8,605 nucleotides of DNA from the NCBI RefSeq assembly GCF_000721935.1, contig NZ_KL585394.1, positions 198,290-206,894 of the forward strand, given 5' to 3'. The translations under genes and the position numbers were made by a program. The stretch comes from Streptomyces sp. NRRL WC-3549 (GTDB lineage Bacteria > Actinomycetota > Actinomycetes > Streptomycetales > Streptomycetaceae). Of this stretch, positions 6,739 through 8,605 are shown in pieces. The notes beneath the pieces were generated by a model. The model was not told where the DNA came from. It worked only from the letters and a program-made list of their open reading frames with translations, and did not search any database. Every line of letters begins with the position of its first letter. The first letter of the stretch is position 1.

Positions 6739-8211
6739 TCACTCGACGCGGCGCAGGGCGTCGGCCGGGCGCAGCCGGGAGGCCCGCCAGCCGCCGAAGG
6801 CACCCGCGACGATGCCGCCCGCCACGGCCAGGGCGACGGCGACGAGGATCGTGCCGAGCGAGACCGGGGCGGTCAGCGCGATGTCCAGGGTCTTGGACCC
6901 GGACCCGCCCCCGGGGCCGCCGCCCATGGGGCCGCCACCGCCCATGGGGCCGCCTCCCGTCCGGCCCGCGCCGCCCGAGGCGCCCAGCTCGGCGGTGAGG
7001 GTCGGGCTGACGGCGGTCACGGCGTACGCGCCGGCGACGCCGACGGCGATGCCGAGGACACCGCCCATGAGGCCGTTGACGAGGGCCTCGCCGACGACCT
7101 GCCGGGTGACGCGTCCGCTCTTCCACCCCAGGGCCTTGAGGGTGCCGAACTCCCGTACGCGGCGGCTGACCGCCGAGGAGGTGAGCAGTCCCGCGACGAG
7201 GAAGGCGGCGATCAGCACGGCGACGGAGAGCCACTTGCCGACGCTCGACGCCAGGTCCGAGGCGGTGGAGAGGGAACCGGAGACCGTGTCGGCGAGGTCG
7301 GCGGACGTGGTGACCGTGGTACCGGGGACGTTCTTCTGGATGGCTGCCTTGACGGTCTCGATCTGCTGGGAGTCCGCGGCCTTCACGTAGACCGTGGTGA
7401 CCTTGTCCGCCGAGTCGGCGACGGTCTGCGCCTGCTCGAGGGGGATGTAGACGTCGGCCGCCGCGTCACCGCTGTCGGCCGTCGACATGCCGACGATCTT
7501 GTAGTCGGTCCCGGAGACCGTGACGTCCTCGCCGAGGGCGAGCTCCTTCTCCTCGGCGTAGGCGGAGTCGACGACCGCGACCTTCGCGTCGGTCTCGGTG
7601 GCCTTGAAGGTGCGGCCCTCGGTGATCGCGGAGGAGGTCAGCGGTCCGAGGTCCTGCCGGGTGACGTCGGTGCCGTAGACGGTGAAGGAGTCGACGTCGA
7701 AGGAGGCGCCACCGCCCCGGACCTCGCCCTGCGGCTGGCCACCGCCGCCGCCCCGGCCGCCCTGCGGGGCGCCGCCGCCCCCGTCCTGCTCGAACTCGCC
7801 GCGCTTGAACTGGCCGTCGACCTTCATGACGGTCAGGCTGAGGCCGCCCACGGCGTCCGCGACCCCGTCCTGCGCACCCACCGTGCCGACGGTGGCGGCG
7901 GCGAGTGTCTGGAAACCCTGGACCATGACCCGGTCGGTGCTCTGGGTCGCCTCGTCGTCGTCCTTGGCGTCGAACTCGAACCGGGGCCGCTCGGTGCCGC
8001 CGGACTCGGGTGCGGCGGCGGCCTTGGTCACCGTCATGTCCGTACCCAGGCCGTACAGCGACTCCAGGACCTTGTCCTGGGCCTTGCCCATGCCCGAGGA
8101 GACCGAACTGACGATGATGACCAGCGCGATACCGAGGGCGAGCCCCGAGGCGACGACGAGCGCCGCCTTTCTGCGGCGGCGCAGCTCGCGCCGGAGGTAG
8201 GTGAAGAACAT
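6739..8211 (-). CDS. ABC transporter permease, MacB/FtsX family
   Basis: The 490-residue membrane subunit has the MacB layout. A basic N-terminus (RRELRRRRK) precedes TM1 (about 16-36). A large extracytoplasmic MacB-PCD-like domain (about 40-320) follows, then TM2 (about 328-346), the FtsX-type cytoplasmic signature SRRVREFGTLKALGW (349-363), TM3 (about 377-400), an outer loop, TM4 (about 450-472) and the closing motif WRASRLRPADALRRVE. There are two unusual low-complexity Gly-rich stretches: about 143-168 in the outer domain, and 411-440 between TM3 and TM4 with repeated PMGGG. The ATG at 8211 has no Shine-Dalgarno sequence but a TANNNT box 7 nt upstream, suggesting a leaderless mRNA. It is the first gene of the two-gene operon with the ATPase. 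No two-component system is encoded in the window, though the promoter carries regulator-like direct repeats. Family is certain, substrate unknown. Confidence 0.95.
   Translation of the reverse strand: MFFTYLRRELRRRRKAALVVASGLALGIALVIIVSSVSSGMGKAQDKVLESLYGLGTDMTVTKAAAAPESGGTERPRFEFDAKDDDEATQSTDRVMVQGFQTLAAATVGTVGAQDGVADAVGGLSLTVMKVDGQFKRGEFEQDGGGGAPQGGRGGGGGQPQGEVRGGGASFDVDSFTVYGTDVTRQDLGPLTSSAITEGRTFKATETDAKVAVVDSAYAEEKELALGEDVTVSGTDYKIVGMSTADSGDAAADVYIPLEQAQTVADSADKVTTVYVKAADSQQIETVKAAIQKNVPGTTVTTSADLADTVSGSLSTASDLASSVGKWLSVAVLIAAFLVAGLLTSSAVSRRVREFGTLKALGWKSGRVTRQVVGEALVNGLMGGVLGIAVGVAGAYAVTAVSPTLTAELGASGGAGRTGGGPMGGGGPMGGGPGGGSGSKTLDIALTAPVSLGTILVAVALAVAGGIVAGAFGGWRASRLRPADALRRVE
6913..6960. 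repeat. Short in-gene tandem repeat encoding Gly-rich PMGGG units
   Basis: Three units start GGGGCCGCC: 6913-6927 (15 bp), 6928-6945 (18 bp, one extra codon) and 6946-6960 (diverged). On the coding (minus) strand they give the PMGGG / PMGGGG repeats of the permease loop between TM3 and TM4. All length differences are multiples of three, so copy number can change without breaking the frame. Confidence 0.7.
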
Positions 8212-8218
8212 GGCGCGA

Positions 8219-8224
8219 ACGCTA
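8219..8224 (-). promoter_or_regulatory. Candidate -10 box for leaderless transcription of the exporter operon
   Basis: On the minus strand TAGCGT (TANNNT) stands exactly 7 nt before the permease ATG at 8211, with no ribosome binding site between, as expected when the transcript begins at the start codon. The sequence 17-19 nt further upstream is C-rich (ACCCCC) and does not resemble TTGACA, which suggests dependence on an activator. Confidence 0.45.
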
Positions 8225-8255
8225 TGGAGCGGGGGTGATGAGGGGGTAAGCCTCC

Positions 8256-8273
8256 GATGAGAGCCGGATGAGA
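8256..8273 (-). promoter_or_regulatory. 11-bp-period direct repeat, candidate response-regulator site
   Basis: On the minus strand TCTCATC occurs twice, offset by exactly 11 bp (8267-8273 and 8256-8262), with a degenerate third repeat (GCTTACC, 8245-8251) in register. A further CTCATC lies at 8237-8242 but out of register. One-turn spacing of direct repeats is the usual binding pattern of OmpR/PhoB-type response regulators. The two best repeats lie about 45-62 nt upstream of the presumed transcription start at 8211, next to a missing -35 box, a typical activator position. The identity of the regulator is unknown. Confidence 0.5.
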
Positions 8274-8314
8274 ACCGTCACCGGGCCCGTACTCCGGCGC
8301 CCGGACACGGCAAA

Positions 8315-8351
8315 GGCGGCGGCACTCCGGGTGTTCCGGGGTGCCGCCGCC
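8315..8351 (-). terminator. L,D-transpeptidase terminator hairpin
   Basis: The arms 8315-8330 and 8336-8351 (each 16 nt, starting from GGCGGCGGCAC) pair with a single mismatch around a 5-nt loop, 29 nt past the L,D-transpeptidase stop. In the minus-strand RNA the stem is followed by UUU (8312-8314), the only hairpin here with a short U-run. The mismatch is C-A in that RNA and G-U in the opposite one. Another 6-bp inverted repeat (8281-8286 with 8299-8304) follows. Confidence 0.82.
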
Positions 8352-8380
8352 TCCGAGCGGGTACGGGGTCGGGCGGGTGG

Positions 8381-8605
8381 TCAGCCGGCGGAGCCCGCCG
8401 TCCAGTCCGACCAGCTCAGGTTCCAGCCGTTGAGCCCGTTGTCGGGGGCGATCGTCTTGTCCGGGGAGTTCTTGACGATGACCACGTCACCGATCATGGA
8501 GTTGTCGTAGAACCAGGCGCCGGCCGTGCCGGGGTCGTTGGCGCCCTGGGCGTCGGCCAGGCCGACGCATCCGTGGCTGGTGTTGACGCTGCCGAAGATG
8601 CCCTT
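8381..8605 (-). CDS. L,D-transpeptidase (YkuD domain), C-terminal part only
   Basis: The last 74 residues of a cell-wall enzyme that cross-links peptidoglycan stem peptides (3-3 links) outside the membrane; the N-terminus is beyond the window. The catalytic motif NTSHGCVGL is visible, with the nucleophilic Cys at codon 8567-8569 and the His-Gly before it. It is followed by the family's GAWFYDNSMIGDVVIVKNS stretch, which closes the YkuD fold. After it comes a tail with PDNGLNGWNLSWSDW, of the kind common in actinomycete L,D-transpeptidases with N-terminal immunoglobulin-like domains. The Asn that often follows the motif (HGC-h-N) is Gly here. The gene ends in GSAG and is followed by a terminator. 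The family call is firm from the motif; class and N-terminal domains cannot be judged. Confidence 0.92.
   Translation of the reverse strand, partial: KGIFGSVNTSHGCVGLADAQGANDPGTAGAWFYDNSMIGDVVIVKNSPDKTIAPDNGLNGWNLSWSDWTAGSAG

Noticed and set aside
6693..6803. Longer ATPase start at the ATG at 6803
   Set aside because: It would overlap the permease by 65 nt and add 37 residues unlike any ABC ATPase N-terminus; the GTG at 6692 has AGGAG at ideal spacing.
6736..8238. 500-codon open frame on the plus strand opposite the permease gene
   Set aside because: It is an antisense shadow. Very high GC at third positions leaves few stops in opposing frames, and its translation is low-complexity Gly/Asp/Arg/Leu without a family signature, while the minus-strand frame gives a complete MacB-type permease.

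Overview
The window is very GC-rich, with a strong G/C bias at third codon positions, GTG/ATG starts and GC-rich hairpins without long T-runs. Gene content and style point to a Streptomyces or close actinomycete chromosome. It looks like ordinary core-type chromosome: there is no IS element, phage gene, tRNA, rRNA or CRISPR array. One short insert (3585-3609) is not biological; it matches the synthetic Tn5 mosaic end used in Nextera tagmentation libraries.

Layout. (1) Positions 1-540, minus: N-terminal 180 residues of a PLP-dependent cystathionine gamma-synthase/lyase, leaving the window at its C-terminus. It diverges across a 79-base gap, holding a perfect 20-bp palindrome, from a plus-strand group. 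(2) Positions 620-2720, plus: an unrecognised membrane-anchored protein, a 49-residue single-pass membrane protein preceded by a 7-bp polypyrimidine tandem repeat, and msrA (peptide methionine sulfoxide reductase), which has a SigR-like promoter of its own. (3) Positions 2844-5587, minus, convergent with msrA: a two-domain lipoprotein gene carrying the adapter insert, and NADP-type glutamate dehydrogenase (gdhA), each with a hairpin terminator downstream. (4) Positions 6009-8211, minus: a MacB/FtsX-type ABC exporter operon, permease first and ATPase second, with a leaderless-type promoter and an 11-bp-period direct repeat upstream and a very strong terminator behind. (5) Positions 8381-8605, minus: the C-terminal 74 residues of an L,D-transpeptidase, followed by its terminator.

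How the genes relate. The first two regions share a methionine theme: CGS makes the methionine precursor cystathionine and MsrA repairs oxidised methionine. gdhA assimilates ammonium. The lipoprotein, ABC exporter and L,D-transpeptidase act at the cell envelope. Apart from the permease-ATPase pair and possibly the plus-strand group, these are independent transcription units separated by terminators.

I found no convincing new biological system. The most consequential observation is the adapter remnant inside the lipoprotein gene, which adds eight false residues, a false cysteine and a false TTA (bldA-type) codon. The most interesting regulatory signals are the 20-bp palindrome, the SigR-like msrA promoter, the heptamer tract complementary to the msrA ribosome binding site, and the tandem repeat upstream of the exporter.
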